NCBI GenBank assembly: GCA_965198285.1
Contig: OZ240251.1
Span: 3,348,001-3,412,000, forward strand
DNA from: UBA11872 sp965198285
GTDB taxonomy: Bacteria > Chloroflexota > UBA11872
Direction of reading: 5' to 3'
Length of the DNA: 64,000 nucleotides
Under the pieces are notes generated by a model that saw only the letters and a list, made by a program, of their open reading frames with translations, made no database searches and was not told the DNA's origin. This document shows, in pieces, positions 42,258 to 51,217 of this stretch. Both the position numbers and the translations under genes were made by a program. How positions within the stretch are numbered: position 1 is the stretch's first letter; every line of letters starts with the position of its first letter.

Positions 42258-44021
42258 ATGCGTGTGAGACCCGACTCAGCCGAGCGCCTGATGGTGATGG
42301 ACCTGGGGCCCTGGGTCCGCGCGGGCATCTACGCGCGCGGGCCGGGCGGCTACCGGATCCTGGCTGTCGGCTCAGCGCCGTCCACGCTGGATGCGCCGCA
42401 CTTCGATCTCACCCCGGCCTTTGAGGACACGCTGGCCGACGCCGCCGTCCGGGCCGGCAGCTTCGCCTTTCCGCACCCGCCGTATGACGGACCGCTGTCC
42501 GATCGGGCGCCCGACATCGCGGCCGTGACGGGGGACGACGCGGTCAGCAGGCCGACGGCGTTCCTGATGGGCAACCTGATACAGCGCGACCAGGACGAAC
42601 TGACCCGCACGATTGCCGAAGCCGGATTTGAGCAGATCGGCCACGCCACCACGGCCGTGCGCGGCTTTCGAGATCGCGTGGACGGGCCGGCGGCGCTGGA
42701 CGTGATCGTCTCGCGCAGGCCCGACACCATCGTTGTCCCCCTCACCGACGACGATACGGGCGAAAGCCTGGAATACGTGGCCGACCTGCTGGCGGGCGGG
42801 CTGGCCAGCCACGAGTCCGGCTACCTGCCGAGCGTGGTCTTGCTCTATGGGGGCGTGCCGGAGCCGACGGCCTGCGAGCGCCTGCACGGCGCGATGCCGA
42901 CCACGGTCTTTCAGGTGTACGGCGGCTCACCGACCGAGCCGATGGACATGGGCACGCCGCTGGCCGCGCTGCAGGATGCAGCCCGCGCCGTTCAGCGCCG
43001 GACGGCGGCGGACCGCGTGGTTCCGCTCACAGTGAGCCGGGCCCCGCAGGTCTCGCGGTCTGAAGCGCTGGGTGCGGCGGCACAGGCCCTGAGCGCGGGT
43101 CAAGAACTTGACGTCGGCGTGGTCTCTTTCGACTACGGCGACGTAACGGCCGTGACTGCGCACGGCGACGCGCCGGCGGTGACGCGGCTGGGCTCGGCGC
43201 GGCTGCAGGGTCGACCGTTCCATCTGGGGCTGCACACGCCCATCGACCGAGTCGCACGTTGGACGGCGGACGAACCGCTGCCGGAGGCTCTGCAGGTCTT
43301 CGTGCTTGAGCGCACGGCCCATCCCACCGCGCTGCCGGCCACATCCTCGGAATTGCAACTGGCGCACGCTATCTGGACCGCGGCGGCGCGGGAAGCCCTG
43401 AGCGAGTCCGCCGGACGCCGCGGCCAGCCGCAGACGGTTGACCTGGCGGTGATCACCGGCGACATCACCCGCACGCTGGCGCGACCCGTGCAGGCGGCCC
43501 TGATGCTGATCAACAGTCTGGAATCCGCCGGCGTGACGCAACTGGCGCTGGACGCCTCGAACGCGCTGGCCATGAGCGGGTGTCTCATTCAGACGGGGCT
43601 CCCGGCCTCAGTCGAGTCCTCGCTGGTTCGCCTGGGCGCCTGCGCGGCGCTGCGCGGCGACGCCTCGCTGGGTAACGCGGCGGTTGCCGTAGAAGTCCAG
43701 CCGGTCGGCGCCGCCGTGATCGAGCGTGAGGTGACCGCAGGCTCGATGGACGTCATTCAGTGGGAAGCGGACATGGAAGCTGAAGTGCGGATCTGGCCGG
43801 CGCCCGAGTTCGACGCGGGATTGGGCCATGGACGGCCAGTGCATCTGCGCGAGCCAATCGTGGCCGGGAGCATTGGCCTGGTGATCGACGCGCGCGGTCG
43901 CCCGCTGGTATGGCCGGACGCTCCGGATGCACGCCAGGCGTGGGTGGGGCAGTGGCACCGCGCCCTCAACGCCTATCCCGCCGGGCGGCCGCGACGTCAG
44001 GACGCTTCGCATGTCAGCTGA
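42258..44021 (+). CDS. GlmL/MutL-like ATPase-fold protein (orphan mutase-chaperone relative)
   Basis: The 587-residue product begins MVMDLGPWVRAGIY (from residue 12), where an actin-like family has a phosphate-binding DxG loop, and carries EAGFEQIGHATTAVRGFRDR. The second half has VITGDITRTLARPVQAALM, INSLESAGVTQLALD, then IEREVTAGSMDVI and AEVRIWPAPEFDAGLGHG, all characteristic of GlmL/MutL proteins that reactivate B12-dependent mutases. No mutase gene is in the window. Its stop overlaps the next ATG by 11 bases, so the pair is coupled. The proteins may act in a different repair or chaperone role in this phylum. Confidence 0.7.
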   Translation: MRVRPDSAERLMVMDLGPWVRAGIYARGPGGYRILAVGSAPSTLDAPHFDLTPAFEDTLADAAVRAGSFAFPHPPYDGPLSDRAPDIAAVTGDDAVSRPTAFLMGNLIQRDQDELTRTIAEAGFEQIGHATTAVRGFRDRVDGPAALDVIVSRRPDTIVVPLTDDDTGESLEYVADLLAGGLASHESGYLPSVVLLYGGVPEPTACERLHGAMPTTVFQVYGGSPTEPMDMGTPLAALQDAARAVQRRTAADRVVPLTVSRAPQVSRSEALGAAAQALSAGQELDVGVVSFDYGDVTAVTAHGDAPAVTRLGSARLQGRPFHLGLHTPIDRVARWTADEPLPEALQVFVLERTAHPTALPATSSELQLAHAIWTAAAREALSESAGRRGQPQTVDLAVITGDITRTLARPVQAALMLINSLESAGVTQLALDASNALAMSGCLIQTGLPASVESSLVRLGACAALRGDASLGNAAVAVEVQPVGAAVIEREVTAGSMDVIQWEADMEAEVRIWPAPEFDAGLGHGRPVHLREPIVAGSIGLVIDARGRPLVWPDAPDARQAWVGQWHRALNAYPAGRPRRQDASHVS

Positions 44022-45105
44022 GCCGGTGGACCGGCACGCGCTGCCGCGTGGCGTGTTCATAGGGCGGCTGCGCCGCCGGCACCCGCTGCCGTTTCCCGGC
44101 CGCATCCTGGTCGACGTTGGCGACACCGTTGTGCCGGGCCAGATCTGGTGTCGCGGACGACTGCGGAGTGGCGTGGTGGTGGTTGATCTGCCGCGCCTGC
44201 TCCAGGTTCAGCCGGACGAGGTACGCGACCTGATGGAGGTGGAGCCTGGCGTCACGGTCGAAGCCGAGACGCTGCTGGCGGGTGCGCCGGGCCGGCTGCG
44301 CACGAGTCGTCAATGGCTGGCGCCCACGCGCGGGATGCTGACTGAAGTCAATGTGCGAACCGGCGTGGCGGTATTCGTCCGCGAGGTTCGCGATTCCGCT
44401 CTTTACTGCCGTCTCGGCGGCGAAGTTGTCAGTGTGGACTCAGAGGACGGGATCGTGGTTGAGGGCGAAGGCGTGGCGGTGGCCGGCGCCCTGGGCGGCG
44501 GCGGACGTGCGTACGGGCCGTTTCGCTTTGTGGAGTCGGGCGAGCGACCCGAGGGCAAAGCCGACGGTCTCGAGCCGGGCATTCTGGTCACGCCGGATCC
44601 GCTGCGCGCCGACTGGGTGCGCCGCGCGCTGGAAACGAAGGCTGCGGGAATCGTGGCCCCTTCAGCCGACGCCGAAATGGTGACGGGGTTGGGGCTGGCC
44701 CCAACCATCGCCGGTCTGGCTCCACCCGAGGGCAGCTACGGCCAGCCGCCGCAGGTGACCGTGCTGACTGGGGGCGCGGGCTTCGCCCGGATGCCGCACG
44801 CGCTGCAGGACGTGTTCCGGGCCACGGAAGGCGAGATCGGCGCCGTCATCGGCGCGCGACGGCCCGGGCAGTCAGAAGTCCTGCTCCCGCCGGTGGCCGC
44901 CGAGGGCCTTGCGCAGCGCACGGCCGAAGGTCTCCCCGTGCGTCTGGCCAGCGGTTCCGCGGCGGGCGCCGAAGGGATCGTGCTGGGTGATGCGCCAGAC
45001 GTCGGCCGCATGAGCTCGGGCATAGCCACGCGCTTCGTGCGGGTGCGCCTGGCGGAGGGCGGCGTGGCGACCTGGCCCACGCCCAATCTGGCGACGCTCG
45101 CGTAG
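44011..45105 (+). CDS. Partner of the GlmL-like protein, N-terminal barrel-sandwich domain
   Basis: ATG at 44011 overlaps the GlmL-like stop. The 364-residue product starts with a lipoyl/HlyD-like strand set (LPFPGRILVDVGDTVVPGQ, then LPRLLQVQPDEV) and a second similar segment (WLAPTRGMLTEVNVRTGVAV, REVRDSALYCRLGGEVVSV). The second half has alpha/beta repeats (GILVTPDPLRADWVRRALET, TVLTGGAGFARMPHALQDVF). I see no lipoylation Lys in the expected DKA context and no catalytic motif. The overlap implies a stoichiometric complex with the GlmL-like protein. Family not recognised. Confidence 0.65.
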   Translation: MSAEPVDRHALPRGVFIGRLRRRHPLPFPGRILVDVGDTVVPGQIWCRGRLRSGVVVVDLPRLLQVQPDEVRDLMEVEPGVTVEAETLLAGAPGRLRTSRQWLAPTRGMLTEVNVRTGVAVFVREVRDSALYCRLGGEVVSVDSEDGIVVEGEGVAVAGALGGGGRAYGPFRFVESGERPEGKADGLEPGILVTPDPLRADWVRRALETKAAGIVAPSADAEMVTGLGLAPTIAGLAPPEGSYGQPPQVTVLTGGAGFARMPHALQDVFRATEGEIGAVIGARRPGQSEVLLPPVAAEGLAQRTAEGLPVRLASGSAAGAEGIVLGDAPDVGRMSSGIATRFVRVRLAEGGVATWPTPNLATLA

Positions 45106-45112
45106 CGCGGGG

Positions 45113-46762
45113 CTACATTCGTTCGGGAGCGGCGATCCCCAGCAAGCCAAGCCCGTTGGCCAGCACCTGCTGCACGGCGCGCACCAGTTCCAATCGCCGG
45201 GCCGTCCGGGCGGCGTCGTCCGTCACCACGCGGTGCTTGTTGTAGTAGGAATGAAACACGCGCGCCAGCTCCAGCAAGAAGTGCGTCACGCGGTGCGGTT
45301 CGCGGTTCAGGCAGGCGTCCTCCACGACTTCGGGAAAGGCGAGCAGGCGGCGCGCCAGCGCGACGTCGTCGGGCGTAAGGACCGCCGCCGCCGCAGCCTT
45401 GGGGGCGGTTGCCGCGGTTCGCCGGATGCCGGCGCAACGCGCATGGGCCATCTGGATGTAGTAGACCGGGTTTTCGGGGTCTTCGCGCTTCGCCAGTTCC
45501 AAGTCAAATTCCATCTGGCTATCAATGGCTTTGGATAGGAAGAAGTAGCGGGTTGCCGCCGAACCCACCTCGTCCAATACCTCACGCAGGGTCACGAACT
45601 TGCCGCTGCGCTTGCCCTGGCGGCCGAGTTCGCCGTCGGTCCGAATGCCGACCATCTGGGTGACCAGGATTTCAAGCCGGGCGGCGTCGGCGCTGACGTC
45701 CAGCGCCTGCATGGCCGCGTGCATGCGGGCCACGTGCCCATGGTGATCCGCACCCCAGACATCAATCACGCGCTCGAAGCCTCGGGTTTCGAACTTGTCC
45801 TGGTGGTAGGCGATGTCGACGGCAAAGTAGGTGGGGTCGCCGCGTGAACGCACCAGCACGTTTTCGCGGTCCTCCGCGCCCGCGCCGCCGATGAACCAGG
45901 CAGCGCCGTCGCGCAGCGCAACGAAGCCCTGGTCGTCCAGGGCACCAATCACCTCGGCCACGTCACCCCGGTCGCGCATGGCCTGCTCGGAAAACCAGAC
46001 GTCAAACTCGATGCCCAGGTCATCGAGGTCACGTCGAATCTCCGCGAGGCCGATCCCTACGGCCCGGTTTTCGAAGGCCCGGGCGTCGCTAGGAGCACCG
46101 TTACCAAGCCAGCAGGGGCCGTCGTCGCGCGCGATCCGATCGGCCCAGGCCGCGATGTAGTCGCCCTGGTACCCATCCGCGGGGAACGGAGCATCCGACC
46201 CGAGTGCCGCCGCGTAGTAGTGATACACACTCAGACCCAGGATCTCCACCTGGCGCCCGGCGTCGTTGACGTAGTACTCGCGGGTGACGTCGTAGCCGCA
46301 GGCTTCAAGCAGGCGGGCCAGGGCATCGCCAACGACGCCGCCGCGGCCTGCGCCGGCGGTGAGCGGACCGGTGGGATTGGCGCTTACATACTCCACCTGC
46401 ACGCGCGCTTTCCGTCCGACATCGGACCCCCCATACCCGGCGCCGGTCTCGATGACGGTCTGCAACTGTTCCAGAACCCAGGCGTCGTCGATCCAGAAGT
46501 TGATGAACCCCGGTCCGGCCGTTTCGACGCGGCGTACGGCGGGCGACGCCGGCAGGTGGGCCACGATTGCGTCGGCGATTTTTCTGGGCGGGGCGCCCAC
46601 GATCCGGGCCAGGCGCAAAGCCTCGGAACTGGAGTAGTGAGCCAGGTCGTCGTCGCGCCGCTCCAGCGCAAACGTCACCCGCGGCGTGGCGGCGACCGCG
46701 CCGGCGGCCTGGGCCGCAGCCAGCCCGTCGGACAACAATGCGGAAAGCCGATCGCGAATCAT
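45113..46762 (-). CDS. argS: Arginyl-tRNA synthetase with degenerate HIGH motif
   Basis: This class Ia synthetase charges tRNA-Arg. The N-terminal domain is followed by EYVSANPTGPLTAGAGRGG, where homologues have LHVGH-type sequence; residues 135-138 (46349-46360) are TAGA, so both histidines of HIGH are lost. I verified this on the nucleotides. GYDVTREYYVNDAGRQV, VWGADHHGHVARMHAAM, the KMSKS-region KRSGKFVTLREVLDEVG and the DALR anticodon domain (FHSYYNKHRVV) are normal. ATG at 46762 gives 549 residues; the longer upstream frame to 47221 is a shadow. It is convergent with the GlmL-partner gene by eight bases. Confidence 0.92.
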   Translation of the reverse strand: MIRDRLSALLSDGLAAAQAAGAVAATPRVTFALERRDDDLAHYSSSEALRLARIVGAPPRKIADAIVAHLPASPAVRRVETAGPGFINFWIDDAWVLEQLQTVIETGAGYGGSDVGRKARVQVEYVSANPTGPLTAGAGRGGVVGDALARLLEACGYDVTREYYVNDAGRQVEILGLSVYHYYAAALGSDAPFPADGYQGDYIAAWADRIARDDGPCWLGNGAPSDARAFENRAVGIGLAEIRRDLDDLGIEFDVWFSEQAMRDRGDVAEVIGALDDQGFVALRDGAAWFIGGAGAEDRENVLVRSRGDPTYFAVDIAYHQDKFETRGFERVIDVWGADHHGHVARMHAAMQALDVSADAARLEILVTQMVGIRTDGELGRQGKRSGKFVTLREVLDEVGSAATRYFFLSKAIDSQMEFDLELAKREDPENPVYYIQMAHARCAGIRRTAATAPKAAAAAVLTPDDVALARRLLAFPEVVEDACLNREPHRVTHFLLELARVFHSYYNKHRVVTDDAARTARRLELVRAVQQVLANGLGLLGIAAPERM

Positions 46763-47087
46763 GGTGGTTGGCCCGCAGCTTGCTGGGTCGTGCCGTCCGG
46801 GCACGCGCGGGAGGCTTTGGAAGTATAGCGAGATGGCTGGTAGCCAGACGCCAGCGGCCGCTGACGAGAGGTTGCGGGGCGGCGCAGCGGCGCCTGCGGT
46901 GGGCGACTGGTTACTTCCGGCCAACGCCGTGGCTGTCCCGCAGTTTCGGTAGACCGTCTTATACGACGCACACTTTGCGACAGTCCCCCGCTGCCCGAGC
47001 CAACTCCCACCAATTGCTCCGGCCCGGACGGGGCTGTAACACTGTGCGAACCTGTGCCTTCCTGCTGGCTCTAGACAACATGGTTCA
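46763..47087. other. Divergent intergenic region, 325 bp
   Basis: It lies between the starts of argS (-) and the glycosyltransferase gene (+) and must hold both promoters. I see no gene or strong hairpin. No T-box-like leader is visible, although one could be hidden. Confidence 0.5.
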
Positions 47088-49364
47088 ATGAACAGCGCAC
47101 GCTGGCTCAGGCGACGACCGAAGGCGATCCATGTCGTTGTGGCGTTGTCTTTCGTGCCATGGTTGGTGCTCCTGGGTTGGTTGGCCAGCGTTGCGTGGTT
47201 CATAACTGACGATGCCTTCATCAGTTTTCGCTACGCCCGCAATCTGCTCGAGGGTCACGGTTTGGTCTTCAACCCCGGCGAGTACGTCGAGGGCTATACC
47301 AACTTCCTGTGGGTACTCGAACTCGCTGCGATCTGGGGCCTGCTCGGCATCCGTCCGGAAGACGCGGCCCAGTGGCTGTCGGTTATCTACACCGCGGGCA
47401 CAATCGTCGTGATGCTGTGGTGGGTGGCGCGTATGCCGGCGCTAAGATACCGATGGCTGGTGGCGTGGATGGCCCTGGGGCTGGTGTGCAGCAGCGCCAC
47501 ATTCGCCGTGTGGACCTCGGGCGGCGGGCTGGAAACGCGGCAGTTCACGTTCTTCGCCCTCGCCGCTGTTGTTTGCCTGAGCGTGTTTGGCCAGAGCCGC
47601 TGGGGACTCCTTGCAGCCTCCCTCAGCTTGGCGGCGGCGGCCCTGACGCGGCCCGAAGGCCTGCTGCTTGCGGCCTGCAGCGTTGGCTGGTTCGTGGGCC
47701 ATCGTCTGCTCACGGCTCATCGGTTGGACTGGCGAGGGACGCTAGCGCTGGCGGGGCCCTTTGCCGTCCTGATAGGGGGCCACTTCCTGGCGCGCTACCG
47801 ATACTACGGTGAGTGGTTGCCGAACACCTACTACGCGAAGCACGTCGGCCCGTGGTACGAGTCAGGTTTTCGCTACCTCTGGGCCGCCGCGATTGAGACC
47901 GGGCTGTATCTGCTGATCCCCTTGACCTACGTGGCACTCCGGACCCGTTGGCGGGAGCACCGCGATGGGCTCCCCGCCCTAGCGCTGCTCTGCGTCGGTA
48001 CGCACATGGCCTATATCTTGCAGATCGGCGGAGACTACTTCGAATTTCGACCGCTGGATTTTTACTGGCCGCTTCTTGCAGTGCCGACAGCAGCGGGCAT
48101 TGCTCAACTCAGTGCCACGATTTCTGCTAGTGTACGGCCGTTGTTTCGGAATTTCTGGTACCCACGAACGTGGAGCTATTCTATTGCTATATTTGTGCCC
48201 TTACTATTCTACTCGAATGCGATCCAAGGTGTGCTGTTGTTGGAGGGTGATGCGAGGTATGAGACGTTCACACCTAATGATGTCCAACGCCTCTATGTGG
48301 TGCTTGATGACAAAAACTCGCGATGGCTGCTGGCAGCGCCGGCAATGCCTGCGCTGGTGGCAATTTCAAACGATCTTCGGAGGCAATCCAGTCGACAGTA
48401 TGTCGGCGTTCACTTTCCGGAACATCGCTCGATTGGTGACGGTCTGGTGGGGACTTGGAAGCCTTACGAAAGGTCCGCTCGAGGAGTTATCCCGGTCGAC
48501 GCCCGTATGGCTTTGCGAACCGTCGGAATCTTACCCTATTACGTTCCTGACCTGAAGATCGTCGATAAGCTTGGCCTAACGGACGTAGCGATTGCTCGCA
48601 ATCCAGTGGAACATTCCAACGATGAACGTTTGAGTGCACATGACCGCTCGCCTCCCCGAGGCTACCTTCAGCAGAGAGGCGTGAATTTTCGCCTGCACCC
48701 CGCAGCTGCGCGTGAAGACGAGGCGCTCAGCCGAGGGAACTATGCACTGAGAGTTGGTCCGAGTCTCTGGATGCCCTTCGATGTCGCCGATCACGAATGG
48801 GCAAACGCACGATTTGACGTCAGCGAACTCAGGGCTGTGAATCGCTATTCCCAAACAGATCCTACTGGTAACCGAATATTTGTTGACGGTGTCCATTTCG
48901 TCGGAGAGCGGTTTCTCGGCCGCTTCGAAAATTCCCTGGATGGCTGGTGGCTCGAAGGCAAAGCCGTGTCAAACAATAGTGAACTTTCCTACCCAAGAGC
49001 GGGAGAGCCGATATTTGGCCACGTTGGACCCGGGTATCTTTCGTCGTACTGGCCAGGCAAATGGGAAAGGACCGGAAGAGCACTGTCGCCGAAGTTTGCT
49101 GCTAGGGGTGATCAATACCTTATGTTCTTGCTCGCCGGGATTTCAAGCGATCTCGTCGGTTTTCGCTTACTGGCTGATGGAAAGGAGGCTGCAGTTTGGC
49201 GCGGCAACAATACGCGCCAATTCGACGTAATTGTGTATCCGCTAGAAGAAGTTGCCGAGAAGCAATTACAACTGGAGATCTTCAACAATGAGATTGGCGA
49301 CTATCCTCGGCTCTTACTCGATCACGTCATGTTAGTCCGGAAGGCTTCAATCGGCGGCCACTGA
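47088..49364 (+). CDS. GT-C-type membrane glycosyltransferase (arabinofuranosyl/mannosyltransferase-like)
   Basis: The 758-residue protein has about nine hydrophobic helices in residues 15-400. The first periplasmic loop reads WFITDDAFISFRYARNLLEG then FNPGEYVEGYTNFLW, the signature of actinobacterial-type AftB/mannosyltransferase GT-C enzymes; the D-D pair is the expected acceptor-activating site. Residues 420-758 form an extracytoplasmic domain with beta-sandwich character (FENSLDGWWLEG, LLDHVMLVRK). It should transfer sugar from a polyprenyl-phosphate donor outside the membrane. Base composition changes from GC-rich to distinctly more A/T-rich from about 48.1 kb on, so the 3' half has a different history. 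Confidence 0.78.
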   Translation: MNSARWLRRRPKAIHVVVALSFVPWLVLLGWLASVAWFITDDAFISFRYARNLLEGHGLVFNPGEYVEGYTNFLWVLELAAIWGLLGIRPEDAAQWLSVIYTAGTIVVMLWWVARMPALRYRWLVAWMALGLVCSSATFAVWTSGGGLETRQFTFFALAAVVCLSVFGQSRWGLLAASLSLAAAALTRPEGLLLAACSVGWFVGHRLLTAHRLDWRGTLALAGPFAVLIGGHFLARYRYYGEWLPNTYYAKHVGPWYESGFRYLWAAAIETGLYLLIPLTYVALRTRWREHRDGLPALALLCVGTHMAYILQIGGDYFEFRPLDFYWPLLAVPTAAGIAQLSATISASVRPLFRNFWYPRTWSYSIAIFVPLLFYSNAIQGVLLLEGDARYETFTPNDVQRLYVVLDDKNSRWLLAAPAMPALVAISNDLRRQSSRQYVGVHFPEHRSIGDGLVGTWKPYERSARGVIPVDARMALRTVGILPYYVPDLKIVDKLGLTDVAIARNPVEHSNDERLSAHDRSPPRGYLQQRGVNFRLHPAAAREDEALSRGNYALRVGPSLWMPFDVADHEWANARFDVSELRAVNRYSQTDPTGNRIFVDGVHFVGERFLGRFENSLDGWWLEGKAVSNNSELSYPRAGEPIFGHVGPGYLSSYWPGKWERTGRALSPKFAARGDQYLMFLLAGISSDLVGFRLLADGKEAAVWRGNNTRQFDVIVYPLEEVAEKQLQLEIFNNEIGDYPRLLLDHVMLVRKASIGGH

Positions 49365-49472
49365 TCGCCCAGCTTGAGCACCGACCGCCACTGTAGGCGT
49401 CGACGCGTTGTGCAGTCGGTTGGGCGAACATCAGGCGCGAAACCAGACGGTTTTGGTAAGCGAGGCTTGCGT

Positions 49473-50354
49473 CTACCCCGTTGTCTTGGGTGCGGGCACG
49501 CCGGTAAGGGTTGCAACGTCCTGGACCCTGGTCCAGGACGCGGTGCTTAGACCGACCCGACTGCTGGCCAGGTTGCGGCGGAGGGCCAGGCCGGATTGCT
49601 CGCCGGGGTAGCGGATGGGGCGGGCCGGATCGAGGGGTGGGCTGCTGGTCACCCGGTCCAGCGCGTGATTGACGTCGCGCAGAAACTCGTCCCGCGGTCG
49701 AAACGTGTCCACGCGCCAGGCCATGAAGAACCCGCCGTAGCGGCCGGGCGGGATTTCGAGGGCGATGGGCATTGCGTTGAGGGTGGCGGCCAGAACTTCA
49801 TGCACGAGTCCCAAGCCGTAGCCGCGATGCTCGGCTACTGGGAGAAACACGCCGTTCGCCATCGCCTGCTCGGGATCGCGGATCGGGCGACCGGCGGCAT
49901 CAACGGCCCAACCTTCGAGAAGGGGCTGGCCGTCGGCCACCAACTCGCGCATCCGGCCGGTTGACGCAGAGACACCGAAGTCCACCACGATCGGCGGGCG
50001 CGGATCTGCGGGAATCGCGTAGGACAGGGGGTTGTTGCCCAGCACCCGCGTGGCGCCGCCCACAGGCGCGAACGACGGGTTGGTGTAGCAGGTGCAGTAG
50101 CCGATCAGGCCGGCGGCCGCCGCGCGCATGCTGTAGAAGGCGGGAATGACCCAGTGCGGCATGTCGCGCAGGGAGGCCATCGCGGCCCCCTGGGTTTGCG
50201 CCTTGGCGATGCAGGCATCCATGGCCTGAACGGCCCCAATCGGTCCCAGCGCCCCGTGTGCGTCGAGAGCCGTGAAGGCGGGCAGGTCGGCCAGTACCTC
50301 AACCTGCGCATCGGCGCGGGCTCGCCACTTCCCCCGCGACCTCAAACGCGGCAA
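49473..50354 (-). pseudogene. Ldh2/malate-dehydrogenase-family oxidoreductase missing its N-terminus
   Basis: The 293-residue frame matches the Ldh2 family from its middle on: FTALDAHGALGPIGAVQAMD, IGYCTCYTNPSFAPVGGATR, LGNNPLSYAIPA, VVDFGVSASTGRMRE, ANGVFLPVAEHRGYGLGL and AWRVDTF. Homologues carry about 80 more N-terminal residues, including the conserved His of the DxHG segment needed for catalysis. Here an in-frame TAG stands just upstream of TTG 50354 and the sequence before it belongs to another reading frame, so the gene is truncated. NAD-linked lactate/malate/ureidoglycolate-type activity was probably its ancestry. Confidence 0.78.
49517..49540. repeat. Perfect inverted repeat, 11-bp arms, inside the Ldh-like gene 3' end
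   Basis: CGTCCTGGACC and GGTCCAGGACG flank CT. The geometry (two 11-base arms, two-base centre) is the same as the repeat at 25896. It codes for part of WTRVQDVATL. It could fold as a strong hairpin in mRNA. Confidence 0.6.
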
Positions 50355-50566
50355 CTGCTACCCACTTCCGGCCCACGGGCACGCCAGGGCCACCGCCCGC
50401 GTGGCAGCGGGTCGGGCTGCGGGGCCGGGAGCGCCCGCGTCGATTGCTCCAACGTGACCGCCGACCGTTCGGCTTGGTCACGCGCGAATCTGAGCGCCTC
50501 GCCTAGCGTTGCCAATTCGCGCCGCAGCCCGGCGTTTTCAGCAGGGCTGCTCGCGTCGCAACTCAA
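50342..50566 (-). pseudogene. C-terminal fragment of a DNA-binding/coiled-coil protein
   Basis: In another frame than the Ldh-like gene, the minus strand reads AGLRRELATLGEALRFARDQ, then AERSAVTLEQSTRALPAPQP, ending PRGRWPW and a stop. This is a coiled coil plus Pro/Arg-Trp tail typical of the ends of phage/plasmid-type helix-turn-helix proteins; no helix-turn-helix remains. It appears to have replaced the N-terminus of the Ldh-like gene, marking a recombination junction near 50350. Confidence 0.5.
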
Positions 50567-50683
50567 AATGACCCACTACCGACTGGTTTGCGGGCGCTGA
50601 TTCACTTTAGTAACATGCGTAAGGCGCGCTCCGGTTGGCCTTGCGTGGGGCTGAGACGCGGCCGCCAAGGAGTGGCGCGCGAG

Positions 50684-51217
50684 TTGCAGTGTCCGCGGTG
50701 CAGAACGCGGCAGTATGGGGCTGCCGCCCTTTGTAGTAACTGCGGTAAAGATCTCTTGCACGGCCGGTCACCCCGTATCCGCTACTACGCCTTCCTCGTT
50801 GCGGTCTTCTGCTTCATGGTGGTTGGCGGCGTCGTGCTGGGAGCCGAGCGGATACCTTTCTCCGCCCCAATCATCGCGATGGGGCTGGTAACAGCGGTCA
50901 GTGGCGCGGTGATTGCGATGACGCCGGTATCCACGGCGAGCCGCTATCAGCGTCGCGCCTATGCCTATCTGCGCAGCAACCCGGAACTGGCGCTGCAGGA
51001 CCTCTCGCGGGCTATTGAACTGGATGCCAACGACCGCAGCCTGCTGGTTGACCGCGCGCGGGTGTACCGCCTGCTGGGCCGCTACCGCGAAGCAGCCGCC
51101 GACCTACAGGCGTACCTGCGACAGACGCGTGGCGAGCCACCAGCGCGGGTGGACCAGGCGCGGATGCTGCTAGAGCGCGTTGAAGCCGGCGGCGGTTTCG
51201 GTATGCGGGAGTTCTGA
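50684..51217 (+). CDS. Zinc-ribbon, two-helix membrane protein with TPR-like repeat
   Basis: I favour TTG at 50684 because AAGGAG (50667-50672) lies 11 bases upstream and the protein then starts with its zinc ribbon, CPRCRTRQYGAAALCSNCG (two CxxC pairs). GTG at 50672 overlaps the ribosome site and is less likely. Two membrane helices follow (AFLVAVFCFMVVGGVVLG and APIIAMGLVTAVSGAVIAM). Residues 100-165 hold a TPR pair (AYLRSNPELALQDLSRAIEL, DLQAYLRQ). The protein probably scaffolds a complex at the membrane. Its 3' end overlaps the convergent TIM-barrel gene by 48 bases. Confidence 0.75.
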   Translation: MQCPRCRTRQYGAAALCSNCGKDLLHGRSPRIRYYAFLVAVFCFMVVGGVVLGAERIPFSAPIIAMGLVTAVSGAVIAMTPVSTASRYQRRAYAYLRSNPELALQDLSRAIELDANDRSLLVDRARVYRLLGRYREAAADLQAYLRQTRGEPPARVDQARMLLERVEAGGGFGMREF

